Under the pieces are notes generated by a model that was not told the DNA's origin, did no database searches, and saw nothing but the letters and a program-made list of their open reading frames with translations. Made by a program: the position numbers and the translations under genes. Positions 11,749 to 24,642 of a stretch of 64,000 nt of DNA are shown one piece after another. The first letter of the stretch is position 1. Each line of letters begins with the position of its first letter. The DNA comes from Chrysoperla carnea (taxonomy: Eukaryota > Arthropoda > Insecta > Neuroptera > Chrysopidae), in contig NC_058337.1 in NCBI RefSeq assembly GCF_905475395.1, positions 32,016,983 through 32,080,982 of the forward strand, in the 5' to 3' direction.

Positions 11749-13065
11749 ACAGGGTGTAAATAGTCATGGAATAGAATGAAATAGAGTAATAGAGCAAAAT
11801 TTCCTCTATATAGTTTCAAGCTCCAAAAATCGTTATGAAAGCAACTCCCTACGCACTAATTGTTAAAATCCCACCAAAAACATTTCTAGTCCATTCCAAT
11901 ATTTTTCATTAATATTTCCTTCGAAATAAAACGATTTTAAACTTTTTCTTAAATCTAAGCGTTATTTATGTCAGCAGTAACTGAAAATTCTTGATTAATC
12001 GCGTATAGGTTACTTATTATACCATGTACATATGAAATATGTCAAGGTATATTAAGGTTGGTCCCAAGTTTGTAACGCTTAAAAATATTGAGGCTACGAA
12101 CAAAATTTTGATATAGGTGTTCATTAAATCCCCTAATTAGTCACTTTTCGGTTATCTGTGCGTCTGTCTGTCTGATATCCCAAAAACGAAAAAAGATATC
12201 AAGCTGTAATTTTTATAGCGTGTTCAGGACATAAAAAGTGAGGTCGAGTCCGTAGGACCCATCTTGTAAACCGTTAGAGATAGAACAAAAGTTTAAATGT
12301 AAAATAAAGTAACAAATTTTCCTTATAAAAAAATAAACAACTTTTGTTTGAAACATTTTTTCCTAAACATCACTCTTTACCCGTTAGAGCGCAAATTATA
12401 TAGAATGTATTATATGGGAATAGCAGTTAAATGTGTGTGACATGTATGTATATATATTTGGCTATATTTCTTTACTTGTATGACGTAAAAAAAACAAACG
12501 ATTATGCTTAATCAACACTATCTTTACATGGTATTTCAACAATTCAATCAGTCAATTTTTTGTTTTCACTTGTTTTACTTAAATTTAAAACCGATCCGAA
12601 AAATGACAGTGCCTTTGATACACAAAGACTTTTACTCAATAGCCTATCTTGCCCTAAGTTCTGTTGTCATGTATCTGTTTGATTCAGTTTTGCAGTTTTT
12701 GTAATACAATATACTGCATCAAGCTCATATTATTATAATAAAAAAAAAACAATCGTTAAGTCGTTAATTTCGAATTGTTTGAGAATTATCGGAGAAGGCC
12801 ACAAATATTTTTTGGGGAATTCTAACAATTGAACTTTCAGGATTCATTCTATGGGCTACGAACTTGTCTTGGTTTTTCGTAAAAATAACGGCTACTTTTA
12901 TGCGAAACATAAGTCCAAATAATTCCGAACAAATTCAAAACGTTGAAGAAAATTTCTGATGCTTGTAGCTCTTAACGGAAGGGATTCCGACTACATGTTA
13001 TGATGTTTTGGTATACATTACGATCTCCTTGATTATTTGAGCTATTGTTTAGATTCACCCTGTAT
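11749..13065. mobile_element. Possible TIR element with ACAGGGTG ends, hosting R1
   Basis: The left end ACAGGGTGTAAATAG (11749) and the right end 'ctattgtttagattcaccctgt' (13043-13064) are imperfect inverted repeats with the ACAGGGTG start seen in many insect MITEs. An R1 copy sits inside (12,021-12,576), so the host would be about 760 bp before that insertion. The TIR is short and no target duplication was confirmed. Confidence 0.4.
12021..12576 (+). repeat. R1 interspersed repeat, copy c
   Basis: A near full-length forward copy from ACCATGTACATATG to TTTTCACTTGTTT. It has the 'gtcccaagtttgtaacgct' and 'cttgtaaaccgttagagata' blocks. The 'gagttcgtaaatgagcaaca' section present in other copies is deleted. 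Confidence 0.85.
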
Positions 13066-13456
13066 GTATGATATTTTTATGAGTGTGTGTTGTGTTCATC
13101 GAACTGTGTGCTCAAATAAATAATAATAAAGATATCAATCAAAATAGAATTGAAAATAAAACTTGGTATATTATTTACTCAATTCGTGTTAAGTTAAGTT
13201 GTTTACCGTAACTTATTTGATTGTAGGATCTTTTATCATAAGACTAGGTGTTTCATTTATTTGATTTTAGGATCTTTAATCTCGCTAAGGGTCAGAAAAT
13301 TGTAATCTTGTATAGTCATTAAGGATATTAAAATACAATTACCAATTTGAAGTTGGTTGATCGCCTCTAACTCGAGATAAACTTAATTAATTAACAATAA
13401 TAAACAATATTATTTTTAATAAACTAATTTTATTAACTAATTATAGTGTCCCAGAG

Positions 13457-14376
13457 CAGCGGTGAATTTACAGGTAGTACCAGCATGAAATCACTTTTCG
13501 ACAGATTTGGCCGAATTTTTTTTCTCGGGTTTATAATAGCTTTATTTATGAATTCCTAAAATTTCATAATTTTTGACCGTTTAGATCGCGAGATATTTAA
13601 AGACAAAGTTCGCGATTTTGAGGGTCATGTCCCATTTAAAGCATGTAAAATGTCCGGTTTCTCCAACTATTTTTTATGATATTATTATATATTGAAGAAA
13701 AAGTAGAAAAAAATGTTTATACAATACAATTCTAAAAAAAAAATGTAGAAATTAATTTTCACTTTCGAGATATTAATTTTGACGTAAATTGATCGAAATT
13801 GGGACGTTGGCATAATTATTTCCCATTTTAAACGGTCAAAATTTCTGAAACTTTGGGAATTAATAGTAAGCATTATTAAATTCTTAAATTTAATTTTTCG
13901 TTAAATTCTGTCGAAAAAAAATTGTACCATTGCTTTAACATAGAAACTGCAAATACCATGCTGGAACATCGTTAATCATACATCATTTATTATATAATAT
14001 GTATAAGAAATTGGACTCATACAATATTTGTCAAATCGAAATATTGTAAATCATAATTTTGGCACCTCTAGTGAAAATTAATCTGCGAAATATTTTAATT
14101 AATTCATTTGAAGATTTTAAATGGTAATATTTGATTTTTTAGCTTGCTGGAATCATAAAATTTAAATTTGGTTTTTTTTTTGGAAAAATTAAGAACGGTT
14201 TTGAGCTATTTTTGCATTAAAAAAAAAAAATTAAATAATCAATGAATTTCTTAAAAATTGAATAATTTAAAAAAAAATAAGATATCAAAACTACATAGCT
14301 TTTTTAGTGATATTTCAATGATGGGGCGGCATTTTTTTCAGAGCCTAAGGGCGGCAGAAGTTTAAATCCGGCCCTG
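13457..14376. mobile_element. hAT-type MITE, 920 bp, with 8-bp target duplication
   Basis: The element begins CAGCGGTGAATTTACA and ends 'tttaaatccggccctg', i.e. CAGGGCCGGATTTAAA on the other strand. It is flanked on both sides by TCCCAGAG (13449-13456 and 14377-14384). An 8-bp duplication and CAG-starting termini define hAT elements. The right end also has 'taagggcggcagaag', typical of a widespread insect hAT MITE. No transposase remains. Confidence 0.85.
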
Positions 14377-14384
14377 TCCCAGAG

Positions 14385-17300
14385 AGTTATACATTCGTGT
14401 TCGGTTGCAATAACTCAAGTTATAATAGAGATATATGAAAAAATAAACAAATTTGAAATTTTCTCATACATAATTAAGTGGGGTTTTCTTTCGCTAAAGG
14501 CTCGCTTTCGACTTAAAACTAATAGCGAGCCGGAAAAATGATATAATTTAATACTTACAATGTTGCTAGCTTTGTTGCTATTGCATAAATCGTATTTTTA
14601 TGTGCATAAAATTAAAATATATACTCATACCTTTAAAATGAATACATTAAAGTATAGGTACAAAAATATTGTTTATTGGCTAATCTACGGACGTTTCAAA
14701 CCGAACGCTGCGTGCCGACCTTATGCAATTTAATTTTTGATTACAATTTTAACCATATCTTCGGTTCTATTGGTTGTATCAAGATGAATAAAAAAAAAAG
14801 AAATATTTGTTTTTTTCATGTTAAATGGTAAACAAAAATTGTTAAAATTGGTAAAATTTTTAATAGTTTAGGAGCTATGGCCGTATAAACAATTAATTTT
14901 TTATAACAAGTTTCCCCCCACTATGGTCGATGAGCAGGTTAAAAATTCGGATTCAGCGGATCAAAATACGTCGAAATACACTTCTTGTTCGGTAGGACAC
15001 TAAGTTAGAGAATTGTAGTTGAAGAGAAATAAGTATATTAACGGAATTTTCAATTTTTCGTACATTGTATATTGTGTGTATTGAAACAGTTGTGTGGTAT
15101 TGTACAGATAATAATTATACATTATTTCACTGCAAGCTTATAAACTCTTCCCGTGCATATAATCCAAAACTATTTTACAATATAGTAGAATATTTTTTCC
15201 ATCCTAATTTGTTACAAGCCCTTTGCATCTAATCTACTTTCTTCTCTAACGTGATTATTCGTCTCTTTATATCTAAACATTCCATGCCGAATGCAATCAA
15301 GTAAATTTTTAGACAGATATTACACCTAGAAAGGTTTGTCCTGGGTTAAAAATTATACTGCTTAGAATAAGTAGGCAGAAAACCATTTTTTACTTTGCGA
15401 AAAAAAAACTTTCGTTGTTTAATTATAAGCTTGGCCAAACAAAATATGTTCTCGCTCTCACCAAGTAATGGGAATGAATGTTGTAATTTTTTATCATTTC
15501 CAGTTCCATAGTATGTTCTATTATCAGTCATTTACAATATCAATTTATACTGATTAATATATCCTTATAAGTTGAAATAATGTAGGTCCAAAGGAGTACT
15601 ACTGCCTTTTTGAGCTTGACCATTTTTGGATAAGATATTGTGAACAAAGTATGCAAACAAAAGAAAAGTTAACATATTATTTTGAGAGAAAAATATATAC
15701 ACATACATAACATTCACTCACATAAATAAAATTGAATTCAAGCCTGTTGCGTCCTATCTAATTCTTCTTTCCTTGACATGAGAGATTTTGTACCAACCTA
15801 CTATAAGGCAAAAAATACAATACAAATGATTCCACGAAAGTTCATTATTATATTCAACTAGATACAGGTTGCGGCAAAGAACTATGTAATTTTAAAAACG
15901 TTGTAAAACAAAAACAACCAATTTTTCCAAACTATTTTTAGCATCTTAAAATACATTAAAAGAAAAAAAAGAAAATTACTTAAATTGAATTTTCAAGTAA
16001 ATTTTAAATCGTATTTTTTAACACCCGAACTAAAAAAGGGGGCGTTATAAGCTTGACCGCAATATGTGTCTTTTTGGGGCATGGTAGCCCCTAAACGGTA
16101 GATATTGATTTGGATTTTTTTTGTTTCGTTTTAAAGGTAGTTTAATGGGGAGTGTTCTTAGCTATGTTTCAAGTACGAGTTTGGGGTTCCGTAGTCGAAA
16201 AATTTCTCGGGGTTTTTTTTAATTTTGTAAATTTCAACTTGTAACAAAATAAGGTTGAATAATTTTCACTTGTCGCGAAGGTTTGTTTACAAGTTTTGTT
16301 ATGATGACTTTTTTGTATTGATGATGATGATTCCAATCCTTTTTTACCTTCAGAATTATTACAATCATTAGCACAGGTGGATTATTTAATAATAATAATA
16401 ATAATGCAGCATGGATACCAAGATGTGGGCACGATAGGCTCCTGGACAATGTGACGGCTTTAACGTGTTTCCGTGTATACACACAATCAATGACAAATTA
16501 ATGTATCCTGAAAGAACAGAATCCCTAATCCTCAAATAATAAAGTCAGGATGATTTTGTTTAAAATAACAATCATTTATTTAGCCGTTGTTTACAACTTT
16601 TTTCTTTTTAAAGTGCTTCAAAAAGATGCCTTCATCAATTTTCAATTCAGAGGTAATCAGAATATCTAAGCGGCTACAGAAATTCTACAAAAGTTATAAT
16701 TAAAAGTAGTTAAAAAGTTAAATAAATGGCAACGACCGACAAATGTCGGTGTTAACCATATCTTAAAAGTAGTTTTTTAATACATACTAAACAGAAATAA
16801 AAAATCCTGTTTTTATTCTACTCAATTAACTGACCTCGACCATAGCTTAAGATATTAGTTATACTTAAAAGGAATTATCCTGAATATTGACAATTCTGTT
16901 TTTCATTCCTAGAAATGAAATGTCCTTGGACCAATAAGATAACAAAAGTACACAAAATTATGTGGTTTATTGATTTATTCTGATTGCTGATAGTTCATTC
17001 AAAGAATGTCACACAATGTACGCAAGGTAAAGAAAAAAATATTCGGGCTATATAAAATCCTCTATTTCGAGAAAATTTCTAATTAATTAAAATAAATTTA
17101 TTTTGTTGCATCTCGCCATCTAAAATTAAGAATTACTTATAGATACATCAAATATAGATTAAAACGTTAAAAAATTATAATATTCGCTCCGTGCATGAGT
17201 TTTATTTTAGGGACTTATCATAGCAACGACTCACTACTTTATTAATACATGGATTGACATATGAGTCTATGAATTGTATATATGTATTACATTGAAAATT

Positions 17301-17637
17301 TAATACTATTTTCTAACCAATATATAAAAGTATAAAGTAATTATGTTAATTTACATTTAAGAAATACTATTTATGCATTTTTGTCTCTTATTTTCCCAAT
17401 TTCTAATTCAGCAATTCATTGCAATTTTTAAATCGTTAATATGTTATATTTCAGATTATTTATGAAACTGGCAATTTAAAAAGTCGAATTTAATATTTTA
17501 TTAATGGATCTTTTGCACCAAAAAAAAAACTAATAAAAATCATATAAATCCTTCTATGATTAATTTTATTTTCGAATTCAATAATTCGAGAGCAGAATTT
17601 GAAGAGATGATTTTCTTAACTTTATTATTATTCTATA
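14385..17637. other. AT-rich DNA with one repeat relic; no gene
   Basis: Short open frames (15346-15531, 16234-16482) have no motifs. The stretch 16020-16250 ('acacccgaactaaaaaaggg', 'gttccgtagtcgaaaaattt') resembles 22,050-22,130 ('acccccgaactgaaaaagg', 'gttctgtacctgaaaaattt') and is probably a decayed interspersed repeat. An (AAT)n run lies at 16,389-16,406. Confidence 0.45.
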
Positions 17638-17639
17638 CA

Positions 17640-18410
17640 GGGTGAGCCATTTTAATCTATACACATAAATATATCGTTTTGTAGAGAACTAATCAATCAA
17701 AAAATAACTTCAACAAAAGCTGCGGAATTTGATGGGGGACGTCATGTTTTGACAGCAGATTGGACCTAGTTCTTCGGGTTTCTTTAACAGTCAATTTAAA
17801 TCCTAAAAGTCTACAGATAGAATAACACTTTTAATTAGAAAGTTGATCCTCATAAAAAAAACTAACATTTTTTGTTGAAAATTTTTTTTCAAAAAACGCC
17901 AGCTTGCGGAGGAAACGCCAGCGTCTTAAAAATATGTCATTATTGCATTTAATCAAAAGAAAATACACTTAAAGTTTATCGCTAATTGTAGATTTTATTG
18001 ATAATTGTAGATTCTATCGATAATTGTAGAAAGTCATGGACACAGGCGAATGTCCACTATTGCCCTTGACAACTTTTGGCTAAAGCATTTTTCCGTAGTT
18101 AGCTTTTTTTCTTTCGATTAAATGCAATAATGACATATTTTTAAGTCTCATTTCCTCCGAAAGAAAACGTTTTTCGAAAAAATGTTTTAAACTGAAATTG
18201 CTAGTTTTTTTATGAGGATCAGCTTTCTTTTTAAAAGCTTTCCATTTAGGATCTAAATGGGATATTAAAGAAAATCAAGAACAAGGTCCAACCTGATGTC
18301 AGAACATGATGTCTCCCATTGCAACAAACACTGCAACTTTTGCTTTATTTATTTTTTAATTGGTTAACTACAAAACGATATATTTATGTGTATATATTAA
18401 AATGACCCAC
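17640..18410. mobile_element. Long foldback MITE P3, about 770 bp
   Basis: Termini GGGTGAGCCATTTTAAT and 'attaaaatgaccca' are inverted, and the complementarity continues far inward: 'atatatcgttttgtag' with 'ctacaaaacgatatat', 'aaaatatgtcattattgca' with 'tgcaataatgacatattttt', and the cctccg/cggagg blocks. Nearly the whole element can fold into one long hairpin around a centre near 18,030. No coding capacity was seen. Confidence 0.8.
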
Positions 18411-20566
18411 TTGAAATCAACTTTTTCGTGTCATAAAAGCTCAATACCATTCTACCCATCTGGAGACTGAAAATGGTCCATTGAAGTTTGCGGAATACAG
18501 CTAGTGTAGTAAAAATAAACTAAAACACATACTGAAATGGGTGACTGCCTGCCAGTATGAATAGTGGAAAACTTTTATTCACTAGTTGTTATATCTCTAC
18601 TTTTTTTATTTGTGTAGATGTTAACTTTGTTCTCCTTCTAGATCGTTCAAGGGGTAACCATTTCGAGTACAATACCTAAAAATATATAGGTATAACACAC
18701 ACATACAAACACAATGATCATCAACCAGATATACACATAAAGAAATCTGAAAAGGGAAGGAAACCAAAAAAAAAAAATTGTACAGAGAAAACGGTATATT
18801 CTTAAACCATGTATGTTGAAATAATTGAAGTTACGTAAACAAGTTAAGTATAACACCGTAGATAACATAAGAGTTACACATTTTTAAATTGAAATAAAAA
18901 CAAAACGGTATAAGATATCAAAATGATTTTTTATTATTTTAGGATTTTTTATTTGATGGATCATGAAATTTTAATTTAAAAATGATTTCATAAAAGTAAA
19001 CACCACTTAGATCTAGAACAAGGCTATTTTCACAGGTGGGCTTATTGTAGAGAGGCGTGTGGTTTTTTTCCTTAATTCCGAAATCGGCAATTTATATATT
19101 CAAGGAGATCCTTTTAATGAAAAATTCGATGTAACATTTATGGTTGAATGGCCTCGTGAATAAATAAAAATTACCCCGTTGGAGTTAAAAATGTTGATCC
19201 TTATTTATTCTTAGATATACAAAAATTAACAGTTTTTAATACTTGATTTTAAGGCTTAGGCACATGAGGCAGTTGTCTAAGGCTAAATTTTCGGAAAGCC
19301 AAATTTTATAGGCGAAATAATTGAAGGCCAATCCGAATTTTTTCAATAAAATGTATTGAATAATCTAATCATTCAATTAACTTTTTATTTTGGCTTATTC
19401 ATTAATATCCAAAGTCAAAAGTAGCTAAATAAATGCCTAATTATTATTGTTGAAAATTTAGGGAAGATTTTGCTTTCAAAATTCACCATTAACAATTCCC
19501 AAAGTTTTTTGCCTAAAAGCACTAACTACTCACTATTACTAAAACTCTTATTTTAAACAAGTTACACAAAGATATAAGTCAATAAGTCAAAAAATTTAAC
19601 AGCTCCTTTCTATTCTTCAATTTGCTGTTTTTAGCTTTTAGTTTTTTTGACGTGATTGTTATTACATACGTTAAATAACACGCGAAAATTGATATTTTTG
19701 TCTGGTACTTATAAACATATTTGTAACTCCAAAAAAAAATCAAATTTTGCTTTATATAAATTTTGTAATAACATATTAAGTAATACAAGAATTCAAGAAG
19801 AAAAATTTTTTGAGTTTTTTTACTCTGAAAAGACCGCTTAATAAACAACTTATCAATTCTCAGATTTGGTATCGATTTGTTTCCTCGTAATCATATTCAG
19901 TTTTAGTTACTATTTCATGATCCATATTTGAAAAACTGAAAACTTGTGGACTTAAAACTTAGAAAAAATTTTCTGAATTGACTTACGACTTCTATTGAAT
20001 TGACTTAGGAATTTTAAAAAACGAAACTAAGTTTATTTATATCTTATTCGCTTAAGGTGTAGTTTCTTAACCAAATAAAATCTTAATAATAATTTTACTA
20101 AGCTTTTGATAGTTAGTGTGAACACAATACTATACTGTTACTACAATAGTAAGGTTCTAATTGATTTTGATTTTCTAGAAATCATTATATAATGTCAAAT
20201 AATTACGTATACTCTGTACATGGACATTTACAAGATCAGCTATACTAATATTATTATATGATTTTAAAAATGCGATGTATAAATGTCACATGGCCTCTAT
20301 ATACAGACTTCACTGGAACGGATAAATATGATAATAGTAAAAATTTAAGTATGTTTTCTATCAAAACTTAAGGAGATATGCAAGGATTGAATAATACTAG
20401 GGATTTCAATAAAACTTTATAAATACATTTTTTGATTAACAAAGTTTCCAAAAATCACAAAAAATTCCTAAGTCATCGGGCTTTTTATTATTATTTTATC
20501 GTTCAAAGTAGTGTGATAAAAAACTATCTAAAGTATTTAGACAATCTTGTAGTTAGTTTATAATAA
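18411..20566. other. AT-rich DNA, nothing firmly recognised
   Basis: Overlapping open frames on both strands at 19,579-19,848 are low-complexity. The stretch 19,245-19,345 ('aaggcttaggcacatgaggca') hints at a hAT MITE end but has no partner or target duplication. Confidence 0.4.
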
Positions 20567-20568
20567 TA

Positions 20569-20890
20569 CAGTAGAATCTCGATAAGTTAAAGTCCAAGGG
20601 AAACACAAAATATTTTAAGTTATAGAGGTTTTAAGTTATCAAGTGTCTATGTTAGGTAAAGGTTAATATAGAGGTATGAACATGTTTCTATGTACCCTAG
20701 TTAATATAGAGGTATGTACATGTTTCTATGTAGTTACTGAGGGCCTATACAGAGATTATTTATTTAAGTTATAGAGGTTGCGTATTTTAAGTTATAGAGG
20801 TTTTGGGCTCTGATGGGAAGGGAACATAGTATTTTTTGAAGTAACAGAGGTTTTTATGTTACCGAGGTTTAAGTTATCGAGATTCTACTG
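20569..20890. mobile_element. pogo/Tigger-like MITE with TA target duplications
   Basis: Terminal inverted repeats CAGTAGAATCTCGATAA (left) and TTATCGAGATTCTACTG (right) are flanked by TA at 20567-20568 and 20891-20892. A CAGTAGAA...TCGAT terminus with a TA duplication is the hallmark of pogo/Tigger elements of the Tc1-mariner superfamily. Inside, 'aagttatagaggtt'-type words recur several times, and a ~38-bp unit ('gttaatatagaggtatg' to 'catgtttctatgta') is tandemly duplicated at about 20,661-20,735. Confidence 0.88.
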
Positions 20891-21000
20891 TACCATAAAA
20901 ATGTAAGGATCATGATATAAAAACAAAATTTAAGAAGAAGATACATCATTTAATGAACAGAGACTACTATAGTTAGAGTATTGATGATTAAAGATATATA

Positions 21001-21657
21001 ATACCACGCAACTACAAAAATATATAATATATTGTGCGCAAGTGCTGCTTATAAATAAATAAATAAAATATTTATTTATAAACAGCACTTGCGCATAATC
21101 CATACTAGTCCATACTAATATAATAAATGCGAAAGTAACTCTGTCTGTCTGTCTGTCTGTCTGTCTGTTACTCTTTCACGCCTAAACGGCTGAACGGATT
21201 TTGATGAAATTTGGTATGGTGATAGATGATAACCTAGAAATGGTCATAGGCTATATATAATCACGCCATCGTTCTTAGGGGGTAGGCAGTAGGCAGATAA
21301 CTAAATTGAGTTAGTGATTTTTAGTCGTTTTTGTTGGGACTTTTGCTCTTTCACGTCTAAACGGCTGAACAGATTTTGATGAAATTTAGTAAGGTAATAG
21401 ATGGTTACCTAAAAACGGATATAAGATCAAAATGATCACGTCATCGTATGATTTTTTTATGGTTTTTGCTGGGAGTTTTGCTCTATCATGCCTAAACGGC
21501 TGAACGGATTTTGATGAAATTTAGTTAGGTGATAGATAGTAACCTAGAAAAGGATATGGAATATGGGGGCAGGGGTGAAAGTGGGAATGTTGCCCAGCAA
21601 AGCGGGTAGTTCACAGCTAGTATATTATATATTTTTTGTAGTTGCGTGGTATTTTAT
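21001..21657. mobile_element. Probable TIR element carrying a Helitron
   Basis: 'ataccacgcaactacaaaaa' at about 21,001-21,020 is inverted at about 21,634-21,653 ('ttttttgtagttgcgtggtat'). Just inside the left end, a second inverted pair ('gcgcaagtgctg', 'cagcacttgcgc') with a TAAATAAA-rich loop occupies 21,037-21,096. The Helitron at 21,099/21,109-21,620 lies between the ends. Without it the host would be only about 130 bp of mostly self-complementary DNA. Confidence 0.5.
21099..21620 (+). mobile_element. Helitron C (non-autonomous, about 520 bp)
   Basis: The start is TCCATACTAG at 21099 (preceded by A) or TCCATACTAATATAATAAATG at 21109; the duplicated TCCATACTA makes the exact base uncertain. 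The end is CTAG (21617-21620) followed by T, preceded by a CCC(a)GC-AAA-GCGGG hairpin and 'tagttcacag'. It contains a (GTCT)n run at 21,141-21,168 and three tandem-like blocks of 'aaacggctgaacggattttg' with 'atgaaattt'. It shares its 3' end with the Helitron at 60.5 kb. Confidence 0.8.
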
Positions 21658-21659
21658 AA

Positions 21660-24085
21660 AGCTAAAAATAACACATTATTTGACTATAAAGCATGTATTT
21701 GGTTTATATGTGTTTTTATATGTACCGTGCATATAAACCAAGGGAAACAAACATCTTAACAAGATGTCTTTTTAAACTCTTTTTCTCGAAACTTTGAACT
21801 AAAAATTTATACTTTGCTCTCTTATTGTGTATGAATTTTAATGCGCTTTCACCACATATCTTTACCTAACTAGTTTGACTTTGTTTTAGAGACTAAAACT
21901 TTTACATCCGGGCTGTACTTTTGTACACTAAAATAACATAACCCAATACTGAGAAAAACACTTTCAGAGATAAAAACATTTGATTTCGAATATCTCTGAA
22001 AATAGACAAAATTTCCACGGGGACGGAAGAGTTTGAAATTTTGCATATTTTTAACCCCCGAACTGAAAAAGGCTAGGGTTCTGTACCTGAAAAATTTGTC
22101 GAGAGTTTGTTAGTTTTGTAAATTTCACTTGTTGGGCATAACTTCAATCACTAATCTGGTTGGTAAAACCACATTGCCCGCCCTCTGCAATTGTTGCCAC
22201 AGTGGCAAAACATCGTAAAAGTAACTTATGGGCATACTTTAAAAGAGCAAAAGTAACCTGGGTAATTTTAAAATTTTTCACGATTACTGTACTTTCTTGT
22301 GTTTTTTATTTACTTATGACCACAGACCAATAACCAAAGACAGTATTTCTGGACATTGTAAACCTCAATTAAAAGAGTCTCTTTTTGTACATTGCCTCTC
22401 GACCACATATTATCTTTTATTCTGTATACAGAGATTAAAAGTAAGGTAAATACACATTGAAGCTCTACACACACATACACACATCCTTGTTCATCCTTTT
22501 TTACCATTTAATCAAAATAAATCCTCTCTCGTTTTATTTTATTGTCCGGAAAGATAGTAATCGTGTTGGTTATTTTAGTATTTGGTATTATGAGTAAAAG
22601 AATTACTATGATTATTATTTTAGTATGTATGTGTGTGGGCACCTTCGGTTTTATATAAATGCATGGAAGTTGAGCTTTATTGATTTCTTTTTTGAAAAAA
22701 ATTTCTTTGTAGTAGGGTTCATTTATAATGGCAAAAAAAACTATATTCAAAAAAAAATTCGATTCAATATTTGATACTATTCGTTGCTTTATTACATTGG
22801 TACCTTCATAGTAGTCATTTCCAAGGTGTAAGGGGACTGTGGGCATGAAAAATTTTTGGGAACCACTGCCCCACAGACATCTCAAACATGCACATTCAAT
22901 ATTTTCTGATTTTTCGTTTTCGAATGGAACAATATACTGTATCACGAACCACAAAGAATGAAATTAGTGTTTATTAAAATTTCGTAAAAAAGATTTAAAC
23001 ATAGAAGAAGTTTTTGGTAAAAATTTTCCCTATATAATAATATCCTGTAATTACTAGTTGAATCCAGAACTACCGGATTTTGATAAAGAATTCGATAAAT
23101 TTTTGCAAATGGCTAATTTTCTTTTTAATAGGTTTTTTTGTTGAAAAAATTACAAAAAAAGGGGTTTTCCGGTTCCGAAACAATTCGCCCGCACTTCTGC
23201 GCACAGTTTTATCTCAACATTATTTTCTTTGGTGACGTTTTCTTGAATATCTCTGTTTCTACTGATCAGATTGAAACCAATAAAAGAGGATTGTTTATTA
23301 AAAATTTCTGCCTTCGACCTTGCCTGCTATCGAACCCTGTAAAATAACATAGTAAAATAACGTTCAAAACTCAAGAAAACCGCTGTAACCTCATATTTTC
23401 AACTTTCTCTGATAATTTTTCGAAAAATGAAGGAAGTGGGTAGCAATTCTGGAAAAAGATGTAACTTATAATCATAAAAAGAGTAGTAAATTTTAGCTCG
23501 ATGCATAACCTCAATTTTACGAAAACATCTCATACAGCTCAGGTAATTTACTGAATTCATTTTTTTTCAAAACCAACTATGAGCCGAAGTATTTCGTAAC
23601 AAAAATGCAAAAAGCTCGAAAAAATACAGGTTTGCAAATCCAAATTTGGTAAAGAATTCTTCTCTCTCTTTTTCTCAGTTTATTTAGGAAGCGAAAGTTC
23701 TGCAGTCAAATGTAAAACACCCTATATAGTAAAAGTTACATGCTAATTTCCTTTTCCAGATAAGGGGTTTTCGGTCTAAAACGCTTCATTTCATTGTTGA
23801 CATAATTTCAAGAGTTTTCAACTTAGTAGCTAAAACAATATTTATCATATTTAATATGTCAGTCTTGTTTCATTTTACAGAATGAATTAATATTAAAATT
23901 TTCAACTTAATCATTTTTATTTAATTACTTTTGTAATGTAAATATAATTAGATTTTTAATAAATTAGTTTTTATTAGTATTTATATTTTATTATATTACT
24001 TTCATTAAAAGATCAGAACTTTTACAACTAATATACTTTGACGTATGATCAGTAGGTTTGATCTACGTAAAATAAATATATTGAA
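21660..24085. other. AT-rich DNA with short ORFs, no supported gene
   Basis: The longest frame is 148 codons on the minus strand (22,508-22,954). It has no recognised motif and its codons follow the local AT bias. A repeat relic shared with 16.0-16.2 kb lies near 22,050-22,130. Confidence 0.45.
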
Positions 24086-24317
24086 TAACAAGTGAAAACA
24101 AATTATTGACTGAGTTAATTGTTAAAATACCATGTATAGACAGTTTTGATAGCTCTGTCACATTACATGATGTGACAGAGATACATGTAGCACACATATA
24201 ACTGATATACCCATATAGTACATACAATACAATTTGCGCATAATTTGCGCTCTCAGAGGTAACAGTGATGTGTACAAAAACAATTTCAAACATAATTTGT
24301 TTATTTTTGTATAAGGA

Positions 24318-24642
24318 ACATTTCTTATAATAGTAATGGGGGTTTAACCTCCGAATTTGTGACATACGCCTTATCACAGAGGCCACCCACACCATTATTT
24401 GTTAATCTTTATTTATTCAAATACAAACATTCTTACAATTACATTTTTGATGTGGGTGGAGTCGGTTACTTCGTTCTTATCCAAGCGACGACAATGTGAT
24501 CAATTCTGCACTCCCATTAATTATAAATTGTTCACACTGCCGCTGCCTGGATTCGAACCCGCCACCTAAGTCTAAATAGTGCAACGTTCTAAGACGACGC
24601 CTTAGACCGCTCGGCCATTTAGGCTCTTACATTTCTTATAAT
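24318..24642. repeat. 14-bp target-site duplication of SINE S2
   Basis: ACATTTCTTATAAT is present at 24318-24331 and again at 24629-24642, bracketing the SINE. The duplicated bases belong to R1, as comparison with other R1 copies at the 'aggaacatttttt' position shows. The duplication is perfect, so the insertion is relatively recent. Confidence 0.92.
24332..24628 (-). mobile_element. SINE S2, complete tRNA-derived copy (297 bp)
   Basis: Read on the minus strand, it begins with a type II tRNA-like head. An A box, TGGCCGAGCGGTCTAAGGCG, typical of tRNA-Leu/Ser, is followed by a long variable region and a B box, GGTTCGAATCC. The unrelated body contains 'aattgatcacattgtcgtcg', 'cgactccacccacatc' and 'gtgggtggcctctgtgat'. 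It ends near 'gttaaacccccattacta' with no long poly(A). Internal RNA polymerase III promoter boxes are intact, and a perfect 14-bp duplication flanks it. It has no coding capacity. Confidence 0.9.

Noticed and set aside
22508..22954. 148-codon minus-strand frame as a gene
   Set aside because: No domain, no splice context, a composition matching local AT bias, and a MITE-like 'gggaaccactgccccacaga' stretch inside it.
24540..24628. A functional tRNA-Leu or tRNA-Ser on the minus strand
   Set aside because: The tRNA-like head belongs to the S2 SINE, which is bracketed by a 14-bp duplication, and the acceptor stem is not complementary.
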